A DNA stretch of 45,838 nucleotides from RGIG9041 sp045593905 (GTDB lineage: Bacteria > Bacillota > Clostridia > Oscillospirales > QAKW01). A program made the position numbers and the translations under genes. The notes under the pieces were generated by a model, which was given only the letters and a program-made list of their open reading frames with translations, did no database searches and had not been told where the DNA came from. Location: positions 1-45,838 of the forward strand of contig JAZNXL010000063.1 of the NCBI GenBank assembly GCA_045593905.1, written 5' to 3'. Shown here piece by piece: positions 32,838 to 41,749 of this stretch (positions are counted from its first letter, which is position 1; every line of letters begins with the position of its first letter).

Positions 32838-33800
32838 ATCGTGTTTATTGAAGAAATCTTTAATGTGTTGTTGATATGTGTCAGTGTCGACAAAGTAGCT
32901 CATGCCGTGGCTTGCGCCTTTTACAATAAGCAACGTTTTTTCGCTTGTGCAGGCGTTATAATTTTCAATAGTCATCGACATCGGCACAAAGTCGTCCTCG
33001 TCACCGTGGACAAATAAAATGGGGACTTTTGCGTTTTGAACCGCATCGACTGTTGATGCCTCGTCACCGCTGTAGCCTGCTTTTTTGCCTATAAAGTAGT
33101 TGGCAATAGGGTAGGCAATCTCGCCGCTTATTTTTGTGTTCTTTTTAATAACGTGCGACCATATTGCGTGGGGCGATGTAAAACCGCAGTCGGCAATAAC
33201 GCCTTTAACCTCGCTGGGCAACTCAAGTCCCGATGTCATAAGCACCGTTGTTGCGCCCATTGAAATACCCATAAGGTAAATTGGGGTGTTCGGGTATTTT
33301 TCTTTTGCATAGTTTATCCAATCAAGGCAGTCGTAGCGCTCAAGCACACCAAAGCCAATAGCCTCGCCCTCGCTTATGCCGTGCGAACGCTGTTCGGCAA
33401 GAATAAGGGTACAGCCCTCGCTTAAAAAGAAATCAGCCGAGCCGCCAAAATCAAAGCTCCAGGTCGAGCGCCAGCCGTGCATACCTATTATAACGCGTTT
33501 TTGGTTTTGCGCCTCGTAAATGTGCCCTGCAAGTGTTAGTCCGTCGCGGTTAACAATGGTAACGTTTAAGTGCTCGCGGCTACGAAGAGCGCGTGAAAGC
33601 TCTTTACCTTTTTGGTAGGCATCGTCGCCAATGATTGCGCCGTTTACCTTTGACTTTGCACTACTTGCCATTTTAGGTATATCCTTATCAATAGCCATAT
33701 CGGCAAACACTTTTATAAGCGTAAGCCCTGTGCCAACTGCTGCCGCAATAAGACCTGTGGTTATGGCCGCTATTTTTGTTTCGGTTTTAATTTTTTTCAT
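32835..33800 (-). CDS. Membrane-anchored alpha/beta hydrolase
   Basis: Serine hydrolase with an N-terminal membrane segment (about residues 10-33). The nucleophile Ser180 is in GISMGA, the acid Asp269 in HGDEDDFVP and the base His298 in ASHGMSY, so the triad is complete. GMHGW forms the oxyanion-hole region. It belongs to the large acyl-peptidase/YqkD-like group whose substrates are mostly unknown. Length 321. Its first 14 bp overlap the end of the ligase gene, so the genes are coupled. It is the last of three genes and ends in the shared terminator. Confidence 0.85.
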   Translation of the reverse strand: MKKIKTETKIAAITTGLIAAAVGTGLTLIKVFADMAIDKDIPKMASSAKSKVNGAIIGDDAYQKGKELSRALRSREHLNVTIVNRDGLTLAGHIYEAQNQKRVIIGMHGWRSTWSFDFGGSADFFLSEGCTLILAEQRSHGISEGEAIGFGVLERYDCLDWINYAKEKYPNTPIYLMGISMGATTVLMTSGLELPSEVKGVIADCGFTSPHAIWSHVIKKNTKISGEIAYPIANYFIGKKAGYSGDEASTVDAVQNAKVPILFVHGDEDDFVPMSMTIENYNACTSEKTLLIVKGASHGMSYFVDTDTYQQHIKDFFNKHD

Positions 33801-35478
33801 TTTTTAACTCCTGCTCCTCTAATACCCTGTAGGCAACCTTGCCAACCAGCGTTTTTGGAAGTTCGGTTTTAAACTCAATATCATACGGCATTGCGTACTT
33901 TGCAATGTTGTTTTTTAAATGCTCAAATATTTTTGCTTTTGTATCATTATTTGCATCTATACCATCGTTAAGCATTACAAACGCCTTTATTTTTTGCATT
34001 TTAAGGTCGTCGGCAACACCGATTACGCAACTCATTTTAACAAACTCGAGCGAGTCGATAATGTTTTCTATTTGCGCAGGATAGACGTTATATCCGCTTG
34101 TAACAATAATACGCTTAATTCTGCCTTTAAAGTAGATAAAGCCGTCGTCGTCCATAATTCCAAGGTCGCCTGTATGCACCCAGGTAAGTCCGTCGGCGTG
34201 TTTTTTTAATACCTTTGCAGTGTCGTCGGGGTTATCCATATACCCGAGCATAACGGTAGGACCGCTTATGCAAATTTCGCCTTCTTCACCAAAGGGTAGC
34301 TCTGTACAGGTGTCGGGCTTTACAATCTTGTAAAGCATATCGGGAAACGGCTGACCAATACTGCCTTTTTTGTAAAGGTGCACAGGCGTTAAGCAGCTTG
34401 CAGTAACGCACTCTGTTGTGCCGTAGCCCTCGCGTATTGTAACTGTTGCGCCGTGTGCCTTTAAAAATGCATCAAACTTTGCCTTAAGCTCAACCGATAA
34501 AGTATCTCCGCCCGAAAATACACCTTTTAGCGACTTTAAGCTTTTGCCTTTTATATCTTTACCACGGGTAAGCGCCTCAAAAAGAGTTGGCACGCCTGCA
34601 ATATAGTTGCATTTGTGTTTTACAATAAGCTTTGCATAGCTTTTTGGTGTAAAGCGTGGCACAAGAATACATCTTCCGCCGTTTGTTAGCATTGAGTGTA
34701 TGCTGACGCCAAGCCCGAAACCGTGGAACATAGGCATAACGGCAAGCATTTTGTCACCTGCCTTAAACATTGGGTTGGTGGCAATTATCTGCGACGAAAG
34801 CGCGTTAAAGTTTTTGTTTGAAAGCAGTATACCTTTTGTTGTGCCTGTTGTACCGCCGCTGTATAAAATAACCGCAACGTCGTTATCGTTTGCTTGGTGG
34901 TAAACTCTGTCAACCACGTTTACGCCGCGCAAAAATTCGTTATAATAAATTACTTTGTCGTTTTTTACGATTTGCGGTTTGTTTTTAAAATTAAATGCAA
35001 CCTTTAATAAAAAGGGTAGTGCATCGGCAATGCTTGTTACAATAACCTTTTTAGTGGGAGTATCGTCTAACACATCTAAAAACTTATCCAAAAAGCTATC
35101 GAGAGTTATTGCAAACTCGCTTTGCGACTTGGTCAAATAAAACTTAATTTCGTTTTTGCTCGAAAGCGGGTGAATCATATTACAAACCGCGCCCACCATA
35201 TTAACGGCATAAAAGGTTACAACTGCCTGCTCGCAGTTGGGCAGCGCAATAGTAACTTTGTCGCCTTTTTTTACACCAAGGCGGACAAGTGCCTTTGCGG
35301 TATATTCAATTTTATTTAAAAACTGTTTATAGCTTGTCTTTTTACCAAAAAAAGTAAACGCTGTAAAGCTTGGGTACTTTATAGCGGTAGCTTTTACAAA
35401 ATCGTACATAGAACCGCTAAAATACTCGAGCGTATGCGGAATATTACCGTAATTTTTAAGCCAAGGTGTGTTTAACAT
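33787..35478 (-). CDS. AMP-dependent acyl-CoA synthetase/ligase
   Basis: Adenylate-forming enzyme, likely a fatty-acid (or related acid) CoA ligase. The P-loop-like core LYSGGTTGTTKGI, the A5 block REGYGTTECV, the A7/A8 region WVHTGDLGIMDDDGFIYFKGR and the C-terminal catalytic Lys in LPKTLVGKVAYRVL are present. Length 563 is typical. It overlaps the aminotransferase stop by one base and the hydrolase start by 14. No carrier protein or condensation gene lies nearby, so a CoA ligase is more likely than a peptide-synthetase module. Confidence 0.88.
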   Translation of the reverse strand: MLNTPWLKNYGNIPHTLEYFSGSMYDFVKATAIKYPSFTAFTFFGKKTSYKQFLNKIEYTAKALVRLGVKKGDKVTIALPNCEQAVVTFYAVNMVGAVCNMIHPLSSKNEIKFYLTKSQSEFAITLDSFLDKFLDVLDDTPTKKVIVTSIADALPFLLKVAFNFKNKPQIVKNDKVIYYNEFLRGVNVVDRVYHQANDNDVAVILYSGGTTGTTKGILLSNKNFNALSSQIIATNPMFKAGDKMLAVMPMFHGFGLGVSIHSMLTNGGRCILVPRFTPKSYAKLIVKHKCNYIAGVPTLFEALTRGKDIKGKSLKSLKGVFSGGDTLSVELKAKFDAFLKAHGATVTIREGYGTTECVTASCLTPVHLYKKGSIGQPFPDMLYKIVKPDTCTELPFGEEGEICISGPTVMLGYMDNPDDTAKVLKKHADGLTWVHTGDLGIMDDDGFIYFKGRIKRIIVTSGYNVYPAQIENIIDSLEFVKMSCVIGVADDLKMQKIKAFVMLNDGIDANNDTKAKIFEHLKNNIAKYAMPYDIEFKTELPKTLVGKVAYRVLEEQELKNEKN

Positions 35479-36659
35479 TATTTATAAAGTCCTATAAGTT
35501 TTTTAAAATTAGGTAGCGAGCGCTCAATGGTATCGTAAGCAACGCAGTAGCTTATTCTTACATACCCTTTAATGCCAAAGCTGTCTGAGGGAACAAGCAT
35601 AAGCTCATACTCGCGCGCTTTTTTGCAAAACTCGTTTGCATCAGGCTCGGGTGATTTTACAAAGAGGTAAAATGCGCCGTCAGGCTTTACGCACTCATAA
35701 CCGTATTCGCATAACGCGTTATAAAGCCTGTCGCGGTTTTTTTGATACTCGCCCACATCACAAACCGCATCAATGTTTTTTAAAATAACCTGTTGCATAA
35801 GCGACGGCGCGCAGACGTAACCAAGGCTGCGCCCTGCACCGCAAATTGCAAAATAAAGGTTTTTAGCATCGTTTGCCTTATCAGATACCGCAATATATCC
35901 AATTCGCTCACCCGGTAGTGACAGCGATTTACTGTAAGAGTAGCATACTACGGTACTATCGTAATAATTCATAATATACGGTACTTTTACATCGCCGTAA
36001 ACAAGCTCACGGTAGGGCTCGTCGGCAATAATGTACACTTGTTTTTTATACTTTTTGTTATGTTCGTTAAGTATATTCGCGAGTTTTTTTAACTTTTCGG
36101 CAGAAATCACCGCTCCCGACGGATTGTTTGGCGAGTTTATAATAACTGCCTTTGTTTTTTTAGAAAGAGCCTTTTTAAAGGCATCAAAATTAATCATAAA
36201 CTCGTTTACATCGGCATCAACAGCTACAAATTTTGCGCCTGCATTTTCGCAAAACACCTTGTACTCGGGAAAGTAGGGTGCAAACGCAATAACCTCGTCG
36301 CCTTTATTACAAAGTGCGTTTAAGGTGATGGTAAGCGATGCCGCTGCACCGCAGGTAACGTAAACATCAAATACCTTTGCGCCAAATCTTTTATAAATGT
36401 TGTCGGCAATAGCTTTTTTTAGTTTTGGGTTTCCTGCTGCCGATGTGTAGGAGTGAATATCGGCACCGCTGTTTATAAGCTCGCAAATTGTTTGGTTTAT
36501 GCACTCAGGCGAGGGGATGGACGGGTTGCCAAGGCTAAAGTCAAATACGTTTTGCTCGCCAATCTCGGCTTTACGCGCGGTTGCGTACTCAAAAGTATCG
36601 CGGATAACCGAGCGCACGTTTCCAAGCGCTATATTTTTTTGGTTAAGTTGGGTTTTCAT
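35478..36659 (-). CDS. PLP-dependent aminotransferase (class I/II)
   Basis: Fold-type I aminotransferase. The PLP lysine lies in SYSKSLSLPGERIGY, and INSPNNPSGAV and the C-terminal FYLFVKSP and VRISYCVAYDTIERSL are seen. I start it at ATG 36659 (MKTQLNQKN), with GAGG six bases upstream; a possible start four codons earlier is unsupported. Length 393. The substrate is unknown, but it resembles aspartate/aromatic-type enzymes. It is the first gene of the three-gene operon, beginning only 16 bp from the dapA terminator. Confidence 0.88.
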   Translation of the reverse strand: MKTQLNQKNIALGNVRSVIRDTFEYATARKAEIGEQNVFDFSLGNPSIPSPECINQTICELINSGADIHSYTSAAGNPKLKKAIADNIYKRFGAKVFDVYVTCGAAASLTITLNALCNKGDEVIAFAPYFPEYKVFCENAGAKFVAVDADVNEFMINFDAFKKALSKKTKAVIINSPNNPSGAVISAEKLKKLANILNEHNKKYKKQVYIIADEPYRELVYGDVKVPYIMNYYDSTVVCYSYSKSLSLPGERIGYIAVSDKANDAKNLYFAICGAGRSLGYVCAPSLMQQVILKNIDAVCDVGEYQKNRDRLYNALCEYGYECVKPDGAFYLFVKSPEPDANEFCKKAREYELMLVPSDSFGIKGYVRISYCVAYDTIERSLPNFKKLIGLYK

Positions 36660-36674
36660 AAAATACCTCAATAT

Positions 36675-36704
36675 TCAAAAGATACCTGACTTTTGTCAGG
36701 TATC
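36675..36704 (-). terminator. Terminator of the kinase-lysA-dapA operon
   Basis: 10-bp stem GATACCTGAC/GTCAGGTATC (36681-36704) with an AAAA loop, followed on the minus strand by TTTTGAAT. It lies 7 bp beyond the dapA stop. I found no clear promoter between it and the next gene. Confidence 0.78.
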
Positions 36705-36710
36705 TTGAAT

Positions 36711-37598
36711 TTAGATAATGTTAAGTTGTTGCATTGTAGCCTTTAAATGCTCAAGGTTTTTTGGGTCCATTTCGCAAAGCGGTAAGCGGTAGCCGCCAAC
36801 TTCCATACCCATAAGGTTTAAAGCAGCCTTAACAGGAACAGGGTTTACCTCGCAAAACAGTGCGTTAATAAAGTCGAGGTGCTTGAGCTGTGACTCGGTA
36901 GCGCTCTTTGTGTCGCCGTTTATATAGGCATAAACCATATCGTGTGTTTCTTTTGGTAGGCAGTTAGCTAAAACTGATATAACACCCGAGCCGCCAAGTG
37001 CCATTGTAGGCACAATAATGTCGTCGTTACCGCTGTAAAGGGCAAAGTCGGAACTTACGTGCTTTGCAATTTTTGCGGTGTAGCTCATATTACCCGAAGC
37101 CTCTTTAATACCCATAATGTTAGGGTGTGTTTTTAAGCGAGCAACAACGCTCTCTGAAATTGAGCAACCTGTTCTTCCGGGAACGTTGTATAAAATACAA
37201 GGAATTTTAACAGCATCGGCAACAGTTTTAAAGTGAAGGTACATACCTTCTTCATTTGCCTTGTTGTAGTAAGGCGATATTAATAAAAGTCCGTCAACAC
37301 CAAGGTTTTGGTACTCAAGACTTTTTTGAAGCATGGTTTCTGTGCAGTTTGAACCGCTGCCTGCAATAACAGGCACACGACCGTTTACCTTTTTAACTGT
37401 GTACTCGCAAACTGCGGCGTCTTCTTCGTGTGACATTGTTGACGACTCGCCTGTGGTACCCAAAATTAAAATAGCATCGGTTTTATTGTCAATATGAAAC
37501 TCGATAAGCTCGCCGAGCTTGTCAAAGTTAACGCTTGCGTCTTGGTTAAAGGGTGTAACAAGTGCCACTATTGAGCCTTTTAAGTTTTTAATATCCAT
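36711..37598 (-). CDS. dapA: 4-hydroxy-tetrahydrodipicolinate synthase
   Basis: Condenses pyruvate with aspartate semialdehyde, the first committed step of lysine/DAP synthesis. The Schiff-base Lys165 is in GIKEASG, Tyr137 in YNVPGRTG, and GTTGESSTM binds substrate. Length 295. It sits 11 bp after lysA, with SD AAGGAG upstream. Lysine and peptidoglycan precursors are the product line. Confidence 0.96.
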   Translation of the reverse strand: MDIKNLKGSIVALVTPFNQDASVNFDKLGELIEFHIDNKTDAILILGTTGESSTMSHEEDAAVCEYTVKKVNGRVPVIAGSGSNCTETMLQKSLEYQNLGVDGLLLISPYYNKANEEGMYLHFKTVADAVKIPCILYNVPGRTGCSISESVVARLKTHPNIMGIKEASGNMSYTAKIAKHVSSDFALYSGNDDIIVPTMALGGSGVISVLANCLPKETHDMVYAYINGDTKSATESQLKHLDFINALFCEVNPVPVKAALNLMGMEVGGYRLPLCEMDPKNLEHLKATMQQLNII

Positions 37599-37609
37599 TT
37601 TTATTCTCC

Positions 37610-38890
37610 TTATAAAATAACCTCGGTATCGGTATCAAGCCTTACCATATCCTCATAGCTTTGGCGCTTAATTACAACACGCGCCTTGCCGTCTTTTGCA
37701 AACACAACAGGAGGAAGCCCCAGCCTGTTATAGTTACTTGCCATACTGTAGCCGTAAGCACCTGTTGTAAACACCGCTAAAATATCGCCTTGTTTTGCAT
37801 CTTGAAGCATTACGTCCTCGGCAATAATATCGCCGCTTTCGCAACACTTGCCAGCTATTGTAACCTTTTGGCAAGGCTCTTCATTTTGTTTGTTTGCAAC
37901 GGTGCAGGTATAAAGTGCGCCGTAAAGCGCAGGGCGAATATTGTCTGCCATACCGCCGTCAACAAACACATACTTTTTATTAGCGGTCTTTTTAGAGTAG
38001 CCTACTGTGTAGAGCGTTGTACCCGCTTCGGCAACAAGGCTTCTGCCGGGTTCTATCATAACTTTTTTAACATTTAAGTTGTGTTTTTTATTATTCTCGC
38101 TGCAAGCATCTAAAATGCTTTTGCAAACAATATCAACAGGTAACGGCTTGTCACCCTCAACATAGGTTGCGGCAAAGCCGCCGCCAAGGTCAATAATTTT
38201 AACAGGGTAGCCGTCGTTTTCAACTCTTTTTGCAAACGCAAATATTTTTTCAACGCCTGCAATAAACGGGTCAATACCAAATATTTGCGAGCCGATGTGA
38301 ATGTGAAGCCCATCAAAGTTTATATACTCGCTGTCGTATGCTTTTTTAATCATACCGAGTATTGCATCGTAATTGTAAATTGCGGTACCAAACTTTGAGT
38401 CAATGCTTGCGGTGATAATGTATTTGTGTGTATCGGCCGATATGCCGGGGTTAACACGAATAAGCACCGAGCATTTTTTATTAAGCTCTCGACACGCTGC
38501 AATTACCTCGTCAAGCTCTTCTTCGCCGTCAATTACAATAAGACCAACGCCTGCAGTTATTGCCTCGCGTATTTCTTTTGGGGTTTTGTTGTTGCCGTGA
38601 AAAACGACCTCGTTCATATCAAACCCTGCGTCGAGTGCGGCATAAAGCTCGCCGCCGCTTACCGAATCAAGACCTGCGTTTTCATTCTTTAAAAGCTTTA
38701 ACATCTCGCGGCAAGAAAACGCCTTGCTTGCGTAAACTATTTGTGTTTCAAACTCGGGGTGGGTAAAGCTTGTTTTAAAAAGCTTTATTTTATCTATAAG
38801 CGCACCCTCGTCATAAACCATAAGCGGAGTACCAACTGCCTTTACAAGCGCATCAGCATTTACACCGCCGATTTTTAACATACTATCCAT
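37610..38890 (-). CDS. lysA: Diaminopimelate decarboxylase
   Basis: PLP enzyme (alanine-racemase fold) that forms L-lysine from meso-DAP. The PLP lysine is Lys56 in YASKAFSC; EPGRSLVAEAG, GGGFAATY and CCESGD are conserved. Length 426. The start ATG 38890 overlaps the kinase stop (TAATG); an alternative ATG three codons later also exists, and the SD GGAG is about 13 nt upstream, so the exact start is uncertain. It pairs with dapA, with no other DAP genes nearby. Confidence 0.95.
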   Translation of the reverse strand: MDSMLKIGGVNADALVKAVGTPLMVYDEGALIDKIKLFKTSFTHPEFETQIVYASKAFSCREMLKLLKNENAGLDSVSGGELYAALDAGFDMNEVVFHGNNKTPKEIREAITAGVGLIVIDGEEELDEVIAACRELNKKCSVLIRVNPGISADTHKYIITASIDSKFGTAIYNYDAILGMIKKAYDSEYINFDGLHIHIGSQIFGIDPFIAGVEKIFAFAKRVENDGYPVKIIDLGGGFAATYVEGDKPLPVDIVCKSILDACSENNKKHNLNVKKVMIEPGRSLVAEAGTTLYTVGYSKKTANKKYVFVDGGMADNIRPALYGALYTCTVANKQNEEPCQKVTIAGKCCESGDIIAEDVMLQDAKQGDILAVFTTGAYGYSMASNYNRLGLPPVVFAKDGKARVVIKRQSYEDMVRLDTDTEVIL

Positions 38891-40359
38891 TATTTTTTAA
38901 TAATCTCCAAAAACTTTTTATATCCCTTTTCAAACAGCTCTTTATCCTCAGGCAAATACTCACTTATCGGGAAGGATGCCGCAATAACGTCGCGCGCCTC
39001 TTCAATGCTCTTAATATCGCCAAGTGCAATAAGCTGTGTTGCAATGTTGCCAATAACAGTTGCCTCAACAGGACCTGCCTTTACAGGTACGCCGCAAGCC
39101 GATGCTGTAAGATGGCATAAAAGTGTATCTTTAATACCGCCGCCTACCATATTTATTGCCTCAAACTTTTTGCCGCAAATATCTTGCATATTATCAAACA
39201 CCTGACGGTATTTAAGCGCGAGCGAGCAATAAATACACTGCATAATTTCGCCAACGGTCCCCGGCACTTTTTGGTTTGTTTCGCGGCAATAGTCCCTCAC
39301 GCGTTCGGGTAGGTCGCCGGGCGGTGAAAAGCGCGGGTCGTCAACGTCGATAATGCTTTCAAACGGTGTGCACTCAAGCGCCATTTTTTCAAGCTCGGCA
39401 AAGCTGTACTGTTTGCCTGTTCTTGCCCAGTGTCTGCGTGATTCCTGAATAAGCCAAAGCCCCATAATATTTTTAAGGAACCTGATTTTGCCGCCAAAAC
39501 CGCCTTCGTTGGTAAAGTTGGCCTCAAGCGCCTTTTTGGATGTGTTAGGTGTGTCAAGCTCGGTGCCAAAAAGACTCCATGTTCCGCAGCTGATGTATGC
39601 GGTGTCGGGGTTGTTGGTAGGAACCGCGATAACTGCCGATGCAGTATCGTGCGATGCAACTGATACAACCTTTGCCTTGTCAATTACAAGCTCGCTGCAA
39701 ACCTCGTCTGAAAGCTCGCCTATAACGGTACCCGGCATAACAATGTCGCACATAAGGTTTTTGTCAATTTTAAGCTGGTTAAATATACCGTCGTCCCAAT
39801 CGCGTTTGTTAACGTCGATAAGCGCGGTGGTAGATGCCATTGTGTAGTCGGCAACCTTAACGCCTGTTAAAAAGTAATTTAAAAGGTCGGCAATAAGCAC
39901 GATTTTGCCCGCGTTATCAACAATGTAGGGCGCTGTTTCTTTTAACGAGAAAAGCTGGAACACTGTGTTAAAGGGTAAAAGCTGTATGCCTGTTGCCTCG
40001 TAAAGCTTTTCAAACGGGAACTGTTTTAAAAACCTGTTTTTTGCGTCTTCAAAAGCAAGGTCACGGTAGTGAATAAGGTTGCCCATAAGCCTGCCGTTTT
40101 TATCAATAACACCAAAGCTTACGCCCCATGTATCAATACCGATACTGTCGTACTTTTCATACTCTTTTGCCTTTATAAGACCTGCTTTAATTTCGTGAAA
40201 AAGACGTAAAACGTCCCAATAATATGTATCGCCAACGGTAACGGGGTCGTTGGTAAACCTGTGAATTTCTTCAATAGTAATTTTTCCGTCTTGGTATCTG
40301 CCAAGCATTGCGCGTCCGCTTGAAGCACCAAAATCGTATGCAAGAACCGTTCTTTTCAT
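38890..40359 (-). CDS. rhaB: FGGY-family sugar kinase, rhamnulokinase-like
   Basis: Phosphorylates a sugar, probably a deoxy-ketohexose such as L-rhamnulose. It begins AYDFGASSGRAMLGRY, has GIDTWGVSFGVID, SHDTASAVIAVP and SCGTWSLFGTELD, and ends with AINMVGGGIKDTLLC and GNIATQLIALG; these match RhaB best. I start it at ATG 40359, with SD GGGAG upstream, giving 489 residues; an earlier start in the same frame is unsupported. No rhamnose isomerase or aldolase lies nearby, so the substrate is uncertain. It is the first gene of an operon with lysA and dapA. Confidence 0.82.
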   Translation of the reverse strand: MKRTVLAYDFGASSGRAMLGRYQDGKITIEEIHRFTNDPVTVGDTYYWDVLRLFHEIKAGLIKAKEYEKYDSIGIDTWGVSFGVIDKNGRLMGNLIHYRDLAFEDAKNRFLKQFPFEKLYEATGIQLLPFNTVFQLFSLKETAPYIVDNAGKIVLIADLLNYFLTGVKVADYTMASTTALIDVNKRDWDDGIFNQLKIDKNLMCDIVMPGTVIGELSDEVCSELVIDKAKVVSVASHDTASAVIAVPTNNPDTAYISCGTWSLFGTELDTPNTSKKALEANFTNEGGFGGKIRFLKNIMGLWLIQESRRHWARTGKQYSFAELEKMALECTPFESIIDVDDPRFSPPGDLPERVRDYCRETNQKVPGTVGEIMQCIYCSLALKYRQVFDNMQDICGKKFEAINMVGGGIKDTLLCHLTASACGVPVKAGPVEATVIGNIATQLIALGDIKSIEEARDVIAASFPISEYLPEDKELFEKGYKKFLEIIKK

Positions 40360-40396
40360 ACACTTCTCCCTATAAAACCTAAAAAATAACATAAGT

Positions 40397-40425
40397 ATTA
40401 TATCAGTAAAATCTTAATTAGTAAA
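40397..40425 (-). promoter_or_regulatory. Promoter of the kinase-lysA-dapA operon
   Basis: On the minus strand: TTTACT (40425-40420), 17-bp spacer, TATAAT (40402-40397). It lies about 38 bp upstream of the kinase start, divergent from the next promoter. Confidence 0.7.
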
Positions 40426-40448
40426 TATATTTATTGATTTTTTTATAA

Positions 40449-40477
40449 TTGACTTTAATATAGTAAAATAGTATAAT
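40449..40477 (+). promoter_or_regulatory. Promoter of the Met-gamma-lyase-family gene and downstream genes
   Basis: TTGACT (40449-40454), 17-bp spacer, TATAAT (40472-40477), 29 bp before the start codon. The region is very A/T-rich; no operator-like repeat is clear. Confidence 0.8.
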
Positions 40478-40506
40478 TTAAGGTAATAAACTTAAAGGAT
40501 AAAAAA

Positions 40507-41745
40507 ATGGAACAGACCTTAAAAAATCTTGATATTACCGCTCTTAAATCGGCACAGGCTGATTTTGAAAAAATAGACGAGGTTTCGGCTTATTGCACAG
40601 GCAAGGTGCTTGATGCATTTAATGCCGAGCGCATAAGCGAAAATCACTTAAAAGGCTCGACAGGCTATGGCTATACCGACGTTGGCCGCGACGCTCTCGA
40701 CCGCGTGTTTGCGCGTGTGTTTGAGTGTGAAGACGCGCTTGTGCGTCCACAGTTTATCTCGGGTACTCACGTTTTAACAGTTGCGCTTTTCGGTATGCTT
40801 CGAACAGGCGATACAATGCTTTCAATTACAGGCAGTCCGTACGATACTTTATATGACGTAATCGGCATTAACGAAAGTGTCGGCTCGCTTAAAGAATACG
40901 GCATAAACTATAAAGAAATTCCCTTTTCAAAAGACGGATTCGATAAAGACGCTATTAAAAACGCTCTTGCCGACAATAGCATAAAGCTTGTTTTTATTCA
41001 AAAGTCAAAAGGTTATCTTGACCGCGTAACGCTGTCGTCAAAAGAGATTGGCGATATTACCAAGTTTGTAAAATCAATTCGCAGCGACGTTTACGTTATG
41101 GTAGATAACTGCTATGGCGAGTTTTGTGAAAAGCACGAGCCTACATACTACGGTGTTGACCTTATGGTCGGCTCGCTCATTAAAAACGCAGGCGGCGGCC
41201 TTGCCAAAACAGGCGCGTATATTGCAGGTACTAACGAGTGCGTTGAGCGTTGCTCGTTTAGACTTTCATCACCCGGTATTGGCAGAGAAAGCGCCGCAAC
41301 AGGTGCATACCTTGCCGATTTTTACCAAGGTTTCTTTATGGCACCGCACACAGTAGCGCAGGCGCTCAAAACCGCCGCATACGCATCAAGCCTGTTTTCA
41401 CAGCTTGGCTACGGAGTAAACCCTCGTCCTAACCAACAAAGATACGATATTATTCAAACGGTAGCACTAGGCAGCGCTGGCAAGCTAATCGAGTTTTGCA
41501 AGGGTATACAGTCAGGCTCACCTATCGATAGCTTTGCATCTCCCGAGCCGTATGCAATGCCGGGGTATTCCGACGAGGTTATTATGGCGGCAGGCGCGTT
41601 TGTTCAGGGCGCATCAATCGAGCTTTCGGCTGACGGTCCTATCCGCCCGCCCTACCTTGTGTTTTTACAGGGCGGTCTTACCTTTGAAAGCGGCCGCATA
41701 GGCGTTTTAAAGGCTGCCCAAAGAATACTTTCTTCAGGAGAGTAA
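40507..41745 (+). CDS. Methionine gamma-lyase family (PF06838) PLP protein
   Basis: PLP enzyme of the 'aluminium resistance'/YnbB group (Met_gamma_lyase, PF06838). The likely PLP Lys226 is in GSLIKNAGGG; HLKGSTGYGYTDVGRDALD, RPQFISGTH and YGVNPRPNQQRYDIIQ match the family. It probably acts on sulfur amino acids, but its exact role is not settled. Length 412. SD AAAGGAT precedes ATG 40507. It is followed 4 bp later by a lipoprotein gene, and the chain continues with the two-component system, so all may be one operon. Confidence 0.85.
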   Translation: MEQTLKNLDITALKSAQADFEKIDEVSAYCTGKVLDAFNAERISENHLKGSTGYGYTDVGRDALDRVFARVFECEDALVRPQFISGTHVLTVALFGMLRTGDTMLSITGSPYDTLYDVIGINESVGSLKEYGINYKEIPFSKDGFDKDAIKNALADNSIKLVFIQKSKGYLDRVTLSSKEIGDITKFVKSIRSDVYVMVDNCYGEFCEKHEPTYYGVDLMVGSLIKNAGGGLAKTGAYIAGTNECVERCSFRLSSPGIGRESAATGAYLADFYQGFFMAPHTVAQALKTAAYASSLFSQLGYGVNPRPNQQRYDIIQTVALGSAGKLIEFCKGIQSGSPIDSFASPEPYAMPGYSDEVIMAAGAFVQGASIELSADGPIRPPYLVFLQGGLTFESGRIGVLKAAQRILSSGE

Positions 41746-41749
41746 TTTT

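Noticed and set aside
33787..35478. The AMP ligase as part of a nonribosomal peptide or polyketide system
   Set aside because: No carrier, condensation or ketosynthase gene is nearby and the length fits a stand-alone CoA ligase.
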